A stretch of DNA of 64,000 nucleotides. It comes from Avena insularis (lineage: Eukaryota; Streptophyta; Magnoliopsida; Poales; Poaceae). A model generated the notes under the pieces. That model saw only the letters and a program-made list of their open reading frames with translations. It did not search any database and was not told the origin of the DNA. Each line of letters begins with the position of its first letter. Position 1 is the stretch's first letter. Made by a program: the position numbers and the translations under genes. Positions 34,922 to 45,825 of this stretch are shown one piece after another. Where the stretch lies: NCBI GenBank assembly GCA_023614405.1, contig CM042685.1:92184684-92248683 (forward strand), written 5' to 3'.

Positions 34922-36785
34922 ATGGCGAACATTCCGATCAACCCTGAGCCTTTTCTGCCTAAGGGGTTTCAGATTATGCAGGTTGCTGAAAGAACCAGGG
35001 TCAAGCGGGTGGTCATTTAGTGCAGTCTGCGCACGCATGAACAGTAAGCCATTGCTTCTATCCATCCTCTTCCCCTTGGTCAAGTTCCTTTTGCAAATAT
35101 TCTAGATATACTCTTAGATTTACTCAACAATGAGGCCCGTGTGGATTTTAGAGATATCCAGGACTGCCCCTTTGGAGTAGCATATGTTCAGTTTAACAAT
35201 GTTAGTGACAGGGAGCGTCTCATTGCGGCCAGCCCCATTCCTTTACAAGATGTCAATGTCTCTTTTGTCAAACATAGTGAGGGAGTTAACTGGCGAAGGA
35301 CTCAGTTCAACAATGAGTGCTGAGCCATGTTGGTTGGCCCCCCTTGGACCATTGGCACACTGATGATTTGAACTCCATCTTTGGTGATATTGGAAAGGTT
35401 CTTCTGTGGGAAAGGGACCCTGATCACAAGGGCAGGATTTTGGCAAAAGTTAGGGTCACTGATCTGGTGGAAATCCCTAAAAGTGTTAGGTTCACTATTG
35501 GTGATCTTGTCGAAACTGAATCCTGGACCTTCTTTGTGGAGCTATTGCATAGCAATTTACTTAGTGGTGGTCCACCTGATGAGGATCCTCTGCATGACAA
35601 CAATGAGGACCCACACCCTTTGCCCGAATTGGGCCCTCAGATTCCTCCTCCACCTCCACCCCCATGCCCACCCGTTGGAGAGGCTGGTGGGTGGGGCCAG
35701 TGGCTGGCACCACCCCCACAACCTGCTGGGGGAGCTGCTGGCTGGGATCAATGGGCTCCTGTTGCTGCTCCTGTGCAGGGTCCTATGGTGGCACCAGGAG
35801 AAGACATGCCTGTAGACAATCTTAATCTGCCACCTCAAGAAGCCAACAGTGCTGTCACTAGTACTGTGCTCGTGGAGGACTGGAACTCTGATGATGATAA
35901 TGGTTCAGTCAATGCAGTCTATACCTGAAGTTGAGCAGCTGGTTAATGTGGAAGTGCAGGATGTTGGCATTAGGGAAGGGCTGCATCATATCCTTCAGAA
36001 TTATCAGGAAGATGAGGATGAAGAGAATTCTACTAATCATGTGGAGTAAAATCAAGATAATAATGACTGGATGTTGGAAGAACCTCACCTTTTATCTCCC
36101 AATGAAGCACATCTCCAGATTAGCATGGCAAGAACCTCTTTTGTTGCCATCCCTGATGTTCATGCTGCAAAGCATGCTTTTTATCAGCAAGGCCTTGAGT
36201 TGTGGGAAAGATACTTTGCTCCACACATCAACATGCCCTCATCTTCCAAGGACTCTTTTAAATGTGACATCCCTGTAAGTTGGTTTAACTTCATTACTCT
36301 CATGCTTACTACTCCTGAAAAATTCAATTGGGCAAGAAATTTTCTTGTATCTCCACTCTGGTAAATTACCAATTACTGAAGAGAATACTATTACTTTCAT
36401 CATTACTAATGAGAGCATTATTCAGAGGGCACCTCCTTGATTGGGTGTTGAAAACCTGACGTCTGGTGGTACTCCAGCTACACCCTCTAAAAAGAGAAAG
36501 GGAAAGGAGCCCCTGGTAGAGTCTGAGGTAAGGAGGAGTCCTAGAATTGTGGAATTAAATGGTGGATTTAAGAGTCATATTAATTTCTCTGATTTGGATT
36601 GTCTTACTTGCAATGCTGCTCCACCATGCTTGAATCCTAAAGTGGTTAAAAATCTGGCTACTTCTTTCTGTAAGGTCAAGGAAGGGGACCTGGATAAAAG
36701 GCTGTCGAAGAAGGGAAAAGACACTAAGATTGCTATTAAGGCCCCTGTCAAGGAAGCACCAAGAGAAATGACAACCCAAGTTTGA
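34922..36785 (+). pseudogene. LINE second ORF1 segment (DUF7597-like)
   Basis: ATG at 34922 gives MANIPINPEPFLPKGFQIMQ, broken by a stop near 35018, then DIQDCPFGVAYVQFNNVSDR, SFVKHSEGVNWRRTQFNNEC, 'HTDDLNSIFGDIGKVLLWER' and IPKSVRFTIGDLVETESWTF. This is an RRM-like fold arrangement I associate with the grass DUF7597 family. A long Pro/Trp/Gly-rich linker follows, and a C-terminal segment (36441-36785) with PSKKRKGKEPLVESEVRRSP and CLNPKVVKNLATSFCKV. The basic PSKKRKGK could be a nuclear localisation signal. Frames shift at about 35323, 35928 and 36364. Confidence 0.6.
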
Positions 36786-37090
36786 ACCTGGGTGGCAAGA
36801 AGAAGACTGTGGCTGCTGGGACCTGTGGACAGCAAGCCAAGAAGAAATCCCCCAAATAAGTGTTAAATGTGTCACAAAATTTATTTTGTTGGGACCTTGT
36901 TGGCCCCCTCTCCATGGTATTTGTAATATGATTCCTATGTCTGGCCTGATGAATGTTGTGAAGTTTGGTATGGATCTTGACATTGTTAATGTCTTCTGGG
37001 TTGTCAAATGGTTGTGTCTCTTCTATCCTTGCTTGTGGGTGGTTTCATATGTTATGCTGCCCCAAAATCAAATTTGTTACATAGTTTCTT

Positions 37091-40000
37091 ATGGATAACA
37101 AAAGAAAATGGAAGATCTTAAATTGGAATATTAGAGGCATTAATTCTGACAAAAAGTGGGTGGCCCCGAATAATAAAATTGATGAGTCTGAATGTGACAT
37201 CATCTGCCTTCAAGAAACAAAAAGAGAAGATTTTGATCTTGCCCATCTAAGAAAGTTCTGCCCTAGGAAATTTGATAAATTTGAATTTCTGCCATCTATT
37301 GGGGCATCTGGGGGATAATCATTATTTGGAACAAACACTCTTCTCTGGACAGATATCTTTTCAAAATGAATTTTCCCTTTCTATGAAATTCACTTCATTA
37401 CTGTCAAATGATGTCTGGATTCTTACAAATGTTTATGGTCCTTGCCAACATGAGAAAAAGGTAGAGTTCATTGAGTGGTTTGCCAACATTGATATGCCTG
37501 ATGATATGGATTGGTTGATCCTGGGTGATTTTAATTTCACAAGAAAGCCCTTTGATAGAAATAGGCAAGGTGGGGATGTTAATGATATGCTCATTTTAAT
37601 GAGGCAATTAGCAATATGGGTCTCATTGAGTTGCCTCTCAAAGGTAGAAAGTTTACCTGGAGTAACATGCAAAAGGATCCTCTACTTGAGAGATTGGACT
37701 GGTTCTTTACTTCTTCCTCTTGGACTCAAAATTACCCTTCATCTTTTGTTTTCCCTCTATCCAAACCCACCTCAGATAATTTACCTTGTGTCATTTCAAT
37801 TGGTACAAGGATACCAAAGGCACAGATTTTTAGGTTTGAAAACTTTTGGATATAGCACAGTGATTTCAAGCAAATTGTCCAAAATTCTTGGAACATTCCA
37901 GTGGGGTATAGTGATAGTGCAAAAAAATCAATGCTAATCTCAAAAATGTCAGGAGGGGGCTGAAGATCTGGGGAAAGAATCTCCCTGTCTCAAAATTCAA
38001 ATCAGTAATGTCAATGCAACAATTGAGCTCTTGGATGTCCTGGAAGAGGTTAGAGCTCTAACTGTCCTTGAGTGGAACCTGAGAGATTTGCTGAAGACCC
38101 ATGTCATTTATTTTCTTCAAAACTAGAATGCTTATTGGAAACAAAGAGGGAAAATTAAATGGTTTAAATTTGGAGATGAAAACACTAAATTCTTTCACTC
38201 CAAATCCACCAGAAGAATGAAAATAACTAGGAAGTACATGAACACTCTGACAAATATAATTTACTTTGTCATGCTTTCAAAGAAAGGATGGGCACTTCTG
38301 ATAAACCTGAAATGCACTTCAACCTGCATGACCTCTTTGATGATGGCATGTATTTTGAGGCTAGAGATGAACTAGAAAGACCTTTCTCTGACAAGGAGAT
38401 TGAGGAGGTTATTAGGGAACTTCCAAATGATAAATCTCCTGGTCCTGATGGTTTTAACAATGAATTCATTAAACACCGTTGGCCTATCATTGGGGATGAT
38501 GTTAGGCAGCTCATTGCTGATTTCTATGATGGCAACATTTCTTTGGAGAGCATCAACTCCTCTTTTATCACTCTAATTCCAAAAAATTAAGACTCCCATG
38601 ACCCCTGCATATTTTAGGCCAATTTCACTGCTGAACAATGTGTTCAAGATTATCACCAAAATCCTGGCCAATAGGCTTCAAAATGTTATCCTGAAGCTTG
38701 TTCACAAGAATCAGTATGGTTTATTAAAGAAAATATCCATTCAAGACTGCTTAGGATGGGCTTTTGAGTTTCTCTACCAATGCCAAAAATCCAAAGAAGA
38801 TATTGTAATCTTAAAATTGGATTTTGACAAGGTTTTTGATAAGATTGAGCACTCTACCATTATAAGTATCCTCAAAGCAAGGGGCTTTGGTGAGAAATGG
38901 ATTAAATGGATTCAATTGATCTTTGAATCTGCATCTTCTGTTGTTCTACTAAATGGAGTACCTGGGGAAATTTTTTACTGCAGAAGAGGGGTTAGATAGG
39001 GGGACCCTTTATCCTCCTACTGTTTGTTCGTGCTGCTGATCTACTCCAGTCCATTCTCAATAAGGCAATGCACCAGGGGCTATTGTCTCCTCCTTTAGGG
39101 GGTACTCTTGCCCAGATTTCCTAGTAATTCAATATGCTGATGATACTTTGGTGGTTCTCAAAGCTGATTCTTGTCAACTGCTATGTCTTAAGGCCTTGCT
39201 ACATACTTTTGCTATGTCCACTGTCCTTAAAGTAAATTACTCAAAATCTAGCATGATGCAAATAAATTTGGAAGTTGAAAGGCTTAGCCATTTTGCTCTA
39301 ACAATCTCTTCTCAAACAGGGTCTCTCCCCTTTACATACCTTGGTATGCCACTAAGTCTAAATAAGCCTTCAGTAGAGCAGTTTTTGCCTATTGTTCAGA
39401 GAGTTGAAAGAAGACTTCGGGGCATTGCAGATTTTCTAAACTATGGAGGAAAGCTGCAACTAGTGAAATATGTTCTGACCTCTCTACCATTTTTTTACAT
39501 GAGCTGCTTTGAACTGCCTGTCTCCATTAAAGATCAGTTGATCAAATACATGAGACACTGTTTCTGGAGAAAAAATACTGTGGATGTCCAAGCTAGAGGA
39601 CAAGCCTTAGTGGCATGGAACAAAGTTTGCAGGCCCAAGAAGCAAGGTGGTTTGGGTGTCCTAGACCTTAACATTCAAAACTCTGCTTTACTGCTGAAAA
39701 ATCTGGACAAGTTCTTCAATCACCATGATATCTCATGGGTTCATCTTATTTGGAACACATATTACAACAATAATGGAAAACTGCTAGGGAGAAGTATGGA
39801 GGGGTATTTTTGGTGGAAAGCTCATCTGAAATTGATTGACATCTACAAAGGAATTGCAAAATGCTTTGTGGGAACTAGTAAAACCACTTTATTCTAGACT
39901 GATATGTGGCAGGAAGAAAGTCTGCAACATAAATTCCCTCATTTGCTGTCCTTTATAAAGAACTTAAGTATTACTGTCCAGGATTTCATTCAGACTCAAC

Positions 40001-40567
40001 ATATTCAGGACCACTTCTACCTGCCCCTTTCACAGCAGGCTTTCTCTGAATTCCTAAGCCTGGAGCAGATATGTCAAAACATTAACATTTCAATGCAACA
40101 TGGGCATGCGGATAAGTGGAGCTATATTTGGGGAAATGATATTTTTTTGTCAAAAAGTCATATTCTGTTCTCTCTAGGAATATAACTGCTCCATGACATT
40201 GCTCATGGATCTGGGAGTCTTCCTGTCAGCAAAAGCACAAGTTTTTCTTCTCGCTACTTTTATTGGACAGATTGAATACAAGAAATCCGCTGAGGAGAAA
40301 GAAGTTCTCCTTACCTTCTTATAACTATGCTACTATTGGCTGTTCTTTTGAGGAAACTTTGGCACATCTCTTTTGGGATTGCCCTTTTGCCAAATTATGC
40401 TGGGATGAAATATGTCCAACCAGGACCATAGACCTCTTGCTGAAAGAGGCATTTTCAGATATAAAAAGCAAGCTAAAAGTACCTTTTGCAATGGAGATTA
40501 TTATCTTAGTAGCCTGGGGAATTTGGATATGCCGCAATAACAAGATTTTCACCAATAAAAGTCCTTA
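37091..40567 (+). pseudogene. LINE ORF2: endonuclease, reverse transcriptase, zf-RVT
   Basis: The start at 37091 gives WKILNWNIRGINSDKKW and CDIICLQETKRE (APE-type endonuclease motifs), then VWILTNVYGPCQ and DWLILGDFNFTR in a shifted frame. RT follows: PNDKSPGPDGFNNEFIKHRW, YFRPISLLNNVFKIITKILA, LKLDFDKVFDKIEH (first catalytic Asp), RRGVR-stop-GDP at 38990-39006, and the catalytic YADD box at 39133-39144. LPFTYLGMPLSLNKPS and 'GGLGVLDLNIQNSALLLKNL' belong to the thumb and connection. A zf-RVT segment (40263-40440) reads ETLAHLFWDCPFAKLCWDEI. It has many frameshifts and stops. Target-primed reverse transcription is the family's mechanism. Confidence 0.88.
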
Positions 40568-40810
40568 ATTGGAGGAATGGAAGGCCATTGTGACCCAAGG
40601 ACTCAGATCAGTTGTGCTTAGAATTAAGAAAAAACACAGCCAGGGTCTAAAAACCTGGATCAACTCCCATTTAGATTGGAGATAGTTACCCTCTGACTAT
40701 AATCCCTTAATGAGGTGGATTTGTAAATATGTAAATATGTAACTCTCTCTGATATTTATTTATAAAAATTGCAGTGGGGGCTTTCCCTACTGTTCAATGC
40801 TCAAAAAAAC
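40568..40810 (+). other. LINE 3' UTR and short A-rich end
   Basis: No coding content. It ends gctcaaaaaaac directly against the right TSD copy. Confidence 0.75.
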
Positions 40811-41956
40811 TTTATCTTATTTCAATCTCATGCTAGGGTTTCTCCATCTCCCCAAGAACTAATGATCTACTCAGACATGAAGGTAATCAACATCAAGCAA
40901 AGACAATGGAATCTATCATAGATAAATAGTACTTGTATAAATCCACAACGAGTACGGAAATTACAACAAGATCTAGACAAGATGTAGATGGGATGGATGG
41001 AGATGGTGGTGATGCAGCGGTTGATGATGAAGATCAATGCCTTAGCCTCCTGGATCTGCGTAGGGCAAATATGGATCCCCGGTGGATGAGTTACCCCTCC
41101 ATATGCCTTCCAGAGGCGAGGTTTCAGCGATTTCTAGGTGTTCTGTATGTCATCTCTCTGATCCAGCTGCATGGGGTGAAACTATTTGAGGAGGCGGTGT
41201 CGGTGCCAAATATACGACGAGAACTATGCGGCCGAAAAATTTCCTCCCGTCGTATAGTTGGTCGTTAATCCTACTATGTCCTCCAATTGCTTCGGGTTTT
41301 CTTCTGGTGTTATTGATATTTTCCAAATAAACGATTTACGTTGTTTTTGACTCCTTTTCGCTCCAATAGAACTGGTCCAGGAGTTGTGTCCATCATATCC
41401 TGATCCTGGTGAAAATAGACATAAAAGATGCGCGCGAACACCGTAAAATACCAAGATCCTACAACTACAATGCAAAATAATAATATAAAACATGATGCAA
41501 ATATGCACTCATCAAAAATGTTTTGTTTTAAAAAGAAATAAATAATTAAACAAAACCTATTTATAAACCGGGGGAGGCAGCCTAGCCGGCTAGGCCCAAA
41601 GGCCCATCCAGCAGGCCACCTACCATCCCAAACCCTAAAATCCCCTACCCAAACCCTAGACCAGCCCTTTCACCTCAAACCCTTGCCCCAAACCTATCTA
41701 CCCCAATCATCTCACCTTGCCACCGGACTCCACACTTTTCAATGCGACGCACACACACACCAGTGCGCGCACACCCATCCTAGCACGCCCGGCCACCTCG
41801 CTCCCCTTATCTATCCCCAGCCGAACCCCGTACCCTGCCCGACCCGGTCAACCTCCCCGACCCTAACACGCACACACTCATGCGAGGCTACACACACACC
41901 TACCCAGGAACCCACCCAACACGCGAGACACCCACCTCACCTCTCCTCTCATTCAC

Positions 41957-43180
41957 TGATGACCCACAAGTATAGGTGGTATATCGTAGTACTTTTGATA
42001 AATAGGAGTGTCGATCCCAACAAGGAGCAGAAGGTGCTGAACAGTGGTATGGAGCAGGAAATCCCTATGAATACTTAGAAAATGGATTTTTAGTGGTTTT
42101 CTGACAAGGCAACAAAACAAAGAGCAAGTAACAAAGGTAACGAACAAACAGAGCAAGTGACCCAATCCATTCTTAGCAAAGGACAAGCCGGTGGAAATAC
42201 TTATAAGGACCAAACATTCTCGAGGACACATGGGAATTTTGTCAAGTGCTTTCGCTTCAAATAGCTGAGTACTCTTCTCTGGTGTTGTAAGTGTTGTGTG
42301 GGTGAACCTGTGCTAACATACCACCCTTACTTGGACTAACACATACTTGTGATTAAACCCCCTGCAAACATCCGTAACTACATGAAAGTAATTAAGATAT
42401 AAATCTAACCACAGCCTTAAACTCTGAGATCCTACCTCTCCTCTCATTCACTCCGGCAACACCACAATTAGTAGCCAAATACACAATGCATTCTCCTAGG
42501 CCCATAAATGGTGAAGTGTCATGTAATCGATGTTCACATGACACCACTAGAAGAATAGCACCACAACTTAAATACTAAACCATTGAATAATAACTCATCA
42601 CAGATTCACTACTAACAACATGACTTCTCCCATGTCCTCAAGAACTAAATGAACTACTCACGAGACATCATATGGATCAAGATCAAAGATGATATGGTAA
42701 TGGATAACAATCTGAACATAAACAATAATCCAATGGTTCCACTCACAAGCATCAACTACAATAGTAATCAACACCAGGAAAGTTTCCCCTAAGAACTAAA
42801 GCAATATCCAACACAATTGTTATAGCAGGACAGAGTGGTGCTGATGGTGCTAGGGGAGATGATGGTGTGGATGATGATGATGACCCCATGAAACCTAGCT
42901 TGATGATGGTGCTGATGGCGACGGTCTCCCCTCTCCGGGAAGGAATTCCCTCGGTAGAAATCTGCCTGCCGGAGAGATCTTTCTCTCTAGGTGTTTTCCG
43001 CCCCCAGAGGCAGCGGAAATCTATCTGTGGTCGCTCCTCGAGCCTTAGGGTTTCGAAGGGAAGATATAGGCGAAGGTGCAAAGTCGGAGGCTGGGTAGGT
43101 GGGCCACACCTGCCCTAGGCGCGAGGTCAGGTGGGCCCGCGCCTAGGGGTGTGTGGCCCCCCTGAGGCCCATCTCCATAC
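41957..43180. mobile_element. Element D: truncated LTR of a grass gypsy-type family
   Basis: Starts TGATGACCCACAAGTATAGG with the following 'gtgtcgatcccaacaagg', the start of an abundant grass LTR family as I remember it. Middle sections (for example caccactagaagaatagcac and 'cttctcccatgtcctcaag') also fit. The expected 3' end (…gacgtatca) is absent and no second LTR is seen. The flank before it is ttcac (41952-41956). The rest of element C's 3' LTR does not resume after D, so a deletion removed D's end together with C's remaining LTR. Confidence 0.6.
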
Positions 43181-43798
43181 CTCCTTGTGGATTCCTTTGT
43201 CTTCTGGTAAAATAATATGTTTCCATATTCATGACCCAGTCGGTAAATTTACTACCATTCGTCGCAAGTTTCTCTTTCTCCATGAACACATTGAAATTAA
43301 AGCAGGTGGTGCCATCTACAACAGAATTTGTAAAGTTTAGACTAAGTTTATGATAGATCGAGTTCAACTAATCCAAATTATGAATGAAATCCCACTCAAA
43401 AACAACATCACTCATGTCTTTTTGGTGATTACATGAACCAAATCCACTAAACCAAGTCCGATCATCAAGGGAGTCGGTGTAGCTTCAAAGGCGAGCATCT
43501 ATATGGGCATCATATCAAATATGTGACTCATGCTTAACCTTTCGGTCCGTGTTCCAAGGCCATGTCTGTACATGCTAGGCTCACCAAGTAAGAACCTTAG
43601 TATTTTGTGTGTGTAAAACTGTCTTACACCCGAAATATGATCGTGGATTCAAGTACACCCGATCATCACATGATGTCTTGAAGCGGCGATCATCACCCGA
43701 TCATCATTCGTGGATTCAAGTACATGCTAGCGGTCACTACAATTGAAGCAAGTTCTCAATTTTGAGCCATTGTCTCTTCTTCCATCTGGGTTGCTTCT
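43181..43798. mobile_element. Copia-type untranslated debris (low certainty)
   Basis: The sequence tggtgattacatgaacc, then ccatgtctgtacatgctagg and 'gtgtaaaactgtcttacacc', recalls non-coding internal sequence of Angela/BARE-like copia elements. That is memory-based. A 16-bp direct repeat, cgtggattcaagtaca, occurs at about 43645 and 43710. No coding frame is supported. Confidence 0.4.
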
Positions 43799-44693
43799 TC
43801 ATTGCATTTCCATCTTGGCCTTAGCGGGGTCTTTCCAAAAGTTCCTTGCATAAAAGGCCATATATTCACCATGAGCAACCTTGACATCTTCGGGATGGCT
43901 CATATATAAGCCTTCATCACTTCCTTCTTCATCCACATACTCCACAACTTTAGCTTTAGGGCAAGGTTGACACCATTGTTCATTCCAAGGGCTCGAGCAC
44001 GAGCATATTTGGAATTCTTGGTAGCAACCTTGAAAGCGCCATCTCTTGCATAACTTCATTGGAGTTCATGAGGTGGTAGTTGTGTCTTCCTTGGAGACTC
44101 TTCAAGTCGGTGGGCTCGAAAGGCATGCACATATTTTATTTTTATCCAAATCATCCACATGTGAGGCACGCACATTCCTAAAGGCGGTGGCAGTGGACTT
44201 GAGTCTTGGATAATGTCTTCATGATGTTCACCATCCTTCATATATAAGCCTTCGGCTTCATTGCTCAGTGCATCATAACGGTTTCTTCTCATGCTCTCAT
44301 TTCCAACATATAACTCAGTGAGAGCATCCCAAGCTTCCTTGGCGGTGTTGAGGTGTTCTATGTGAGGGAAATCTTTTGTCCCCAAACCTTGTTGAATCAT
44401 GTTTAAAGTTGTGGCATTGAGTTGACTATTGACAACTTCTCTTCTTGTCAAGTTCGTTGGATCCACAATTCTGAGTCCTTCCTCAATGATATTCCACAAT
44501 TCAATGCAAGAGATGTGAACATGAGATTTCATTAATGATTGTCGTTGAGAAAAGGTATGTTCATCTAGCTTAGGTGGGTCACCCCTATTGTTTATATGTG
44601 GTGAGGAATTGGAGGGTCGGGATACCTTATGGTACTCTTCCTTCCCATCATCCATTTTAGTGGATGGATTAGTGTTGTCAGGATAATCCCCCA
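43799..44693 (-). pseudogene. Ty1/copia gag (UBN2-type) fragment
   Basis: Minus-strand frames from about 44690 read KLDEHTFSQRQSLMKSHVHI, SCIELWNIIEEGLRIVDPTN, LTRREVVNSQLNATTLNMIQ and AKEAWDALTELYVGNESMRR, the N-terminal to middle part of a UBN2-family copia gag. The frame then shifts into 44059-43799 (YVDEEGSDEGLYMSHPEDVK). Protease, RT and integrase are missing downstream. The N-terminal end is cut at 44693 by the LTR of element G, which inserted at the sequence encoding its MGDYPD stretch. Confidence 0.75.
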
Positions 44694-45230
44694 TGTCGTG
44701 GTATTGCCGATGAGTACACCATGGAGGGGTCCTCACAGTGCGTGTTTAGACACGTGGGGGAAGGCGGATGGTTGACGGGTACGAGGTAACACAGCTTACC
44801 TAGGTTCAGATCCCAAAATGGTGGCAGAATCCTACTCCTACTATAAATCACTATAAGGGCACACGAAGTTCTGTGGATTGGTTCATTGTATGCGAGGTGT
44901 ATGTTAATCTATACTAGGTTGTACCCTAAAGGCTCCCATAGGCCCGACTTATATAGTCGCCAGGTCCTAGGGTTACAGGGAAAAGTCCTAGCCAGACAGG
45001 TTACAGAGTCCTACACTGCTTACAACTAGTCTAGCGAGTCTTGCACTCCAAGGCTCCGAGTACGTCGGTGACTCCACTGTAGCCTTCCTTTATCCGGCAT
45101 GGGCCTCCCTTCTGGAAACATCTAACTGGGCCGCCCAGCAGGCCATGGGCCATGCTACCAACTGTGGTCCACTCGGGTTATCCGGATAGGAGACATGCTC
45201 TAAGGATACCCATATAGCATATCCCCAACA
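44694..45230 (-). repeat. 3' LTR of element G
   Basis: Plus-strand ends tgtcgtggtattgcc and atatccccaaca. The TATA box on the minus strand is TATATAAG (44948-44955). It pairs with 57260-57798, with visible substitutions near the start (cgatgagtacacc against cgacgactatgcc). Confidence 0.88.
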
Positions 45231-45243
45231 GTAGCCCCCGGAG
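45231..45243 (-). promoter_or_regulatory. Polypurine tract of element G
   Basis: Read on the minus strand, ctccgggggctac runs directly into the 3' LTR start TGTTGGGG. The GGGGGCTAC core recurs several times inside the antisense-gene intron (47889-48256). Confidence 0.75.
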
Positions 45244-45679
45244 AACTCCAAGATCTTGCGCCGTCTTGCCTCTTCAGGTTGAATGCTCCGTCTAGATGGA
45301 TGTCGGAAAATCGTCAAGCAATATCTTGTAGTCCTCCCAAGAACCCTGCAAGGTTTTTCCGTCTTCAACTTGTAAGCTGGAGAATTGCTGAATCTTCTAT
45401 CGTACTCTTCCGTAGCCGGACTGGATCCGTCCATGCCGGAATATTCCGATGTGATGGTTCACCTGCCAGTGATAGCTATGACGACGTAGACATAGGTCAC
45501 CGACGCCTTGTAAACTCACACATGCAGAGATCGTAATCATGTCCATTTTTCCCGCACGAGAGATACGAACCGTTGGCGGCGACGGTTTGGAACGTGGCGA
45601 AATTTCCACGCACGCGCCCGCACACGTCGCCCATGCGTCAACCATTCGATTGTCTTGAACGAATCTTGATGCCGGAGGT
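45244..45679 (+). promoter_or_regulatory. Upstream region of the antisense gene in element G
   Basis: Non-coding sequence between the PPT and the TATA box of the plus-strand gene. No domain-bearing frame is seen. It would hold any regulatory elements for that gene. Confidence 0.35.
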
Positions 45680-45687
45680 TATAAATT
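45680..45687 (+). promoter_or_regulatory. TATA box of the antisense gene
   Basis: ggttataaattgtaac, about 145 bp before the ATG at 45826. The leader that follows is CT-rich and includes aaaccctaaccc, a telo-box-like motif common in plant leaders. Confidence 0.5.
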
Positions 45688-45825
45688 GTAACTGCGGTGG
45701 AATTTTACTTTTCACCTCATTCCCCTCCGTCTTCTTCCTCCAGCGAGCACCTCCTCGAGCTCTCCGCGCGTTTTGCATAAAACCCTAACCCTTCAATCCT
45801 TCCAGTCACCACCTCTCCCCTTCCA

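Larger units (their letters stand above)
33276..40810 (+). mobile_element. L1-like LINE, apparently full length (7.5 kb)
   Basis: Bounded by a perfect 13-bp TSD, tttatcttatttc (33263-33275 and 40811-40823). The 3' end is aatgctcaaaaaaac, a short A-rich tail usual for grass LINEs. It encodes ORF1-type segments, then an endonuclease-RT-zinc finger ORF2. It is inserted on the plus strand in the LTR of element A. Every ORF carries stops or frameshifts, so it is not active as read. As the innermost insertion it is younger than A, and A is younger than C. Confidence 0.93.
23929..41514 (-). mobile_element. Element A: Athila-like Ty3/gypsy element with internal duplication and a nested LINE
   Basis: In plus coordinates: 3' LTR 23929-25362, internal region 25363-31010, partial LTR 31011-31631, duplicated gag/leader piece 31632-32556, and 5' LTR 32557-33275 plus 40811-41514, split by the LINE. 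The LTR begins TGATGAGTGCATATTTGC and ends TGCAGTCATCA on the minus strand. A perfect TSD, aaaat (23924-23928 and 41515-41519), and the undisturbed second copy of the target near 9405-9425 (the other LTR of element C) prove the insertion. A tRNA-Asp PBS and Athila-type gag and pol linker motifs give the lineage. Frames are broken throughout and no integrase core is recognisable. Confidence 0.88.
32557..41514 (-). repeat. 5' LTR of element A, interrupted by the LINE
   Basis: LTR halves 32557-33275 and 40811-41514 join across the LINE to give about 1.41 kb, matching 23929-25362. The uninterrupted LTR reads catgctagggtttctccatc after the target tctatcttattt near 24672-24683, so the second LTR is an internal empty-site control. 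Confidence 0.88.
9197..41956 (+). mobile_element. Element C: internally deleted Ty3/gypsy chromovirus-like element, twice interrupted
   Basis: The order is 5' LTR (9197-11802 plus 22828-22868), 854-bp internal region (22869-23722) and 3' LTR (23723-23928 plus 41520-41956, truncated). Both LTRs start TGTAGCACCC, and the 5' LTR ends gggtgttata. A tRNA-Met-type PBS follows the 5' LTR. No protein domain of gag or pol remains, so this is a large-deletion or non-autonomous form. Element B sits in the 5' LTR, element A in the 3' LTR, and element D truncates the 3' LTR at 41956. With B and A removed the two LTR 5' parts align from 9197 and 23723 to about 9832 and 41952. The left flank is caaca (9192-9196); the right TSD is lost. 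Confidence 0.8.
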
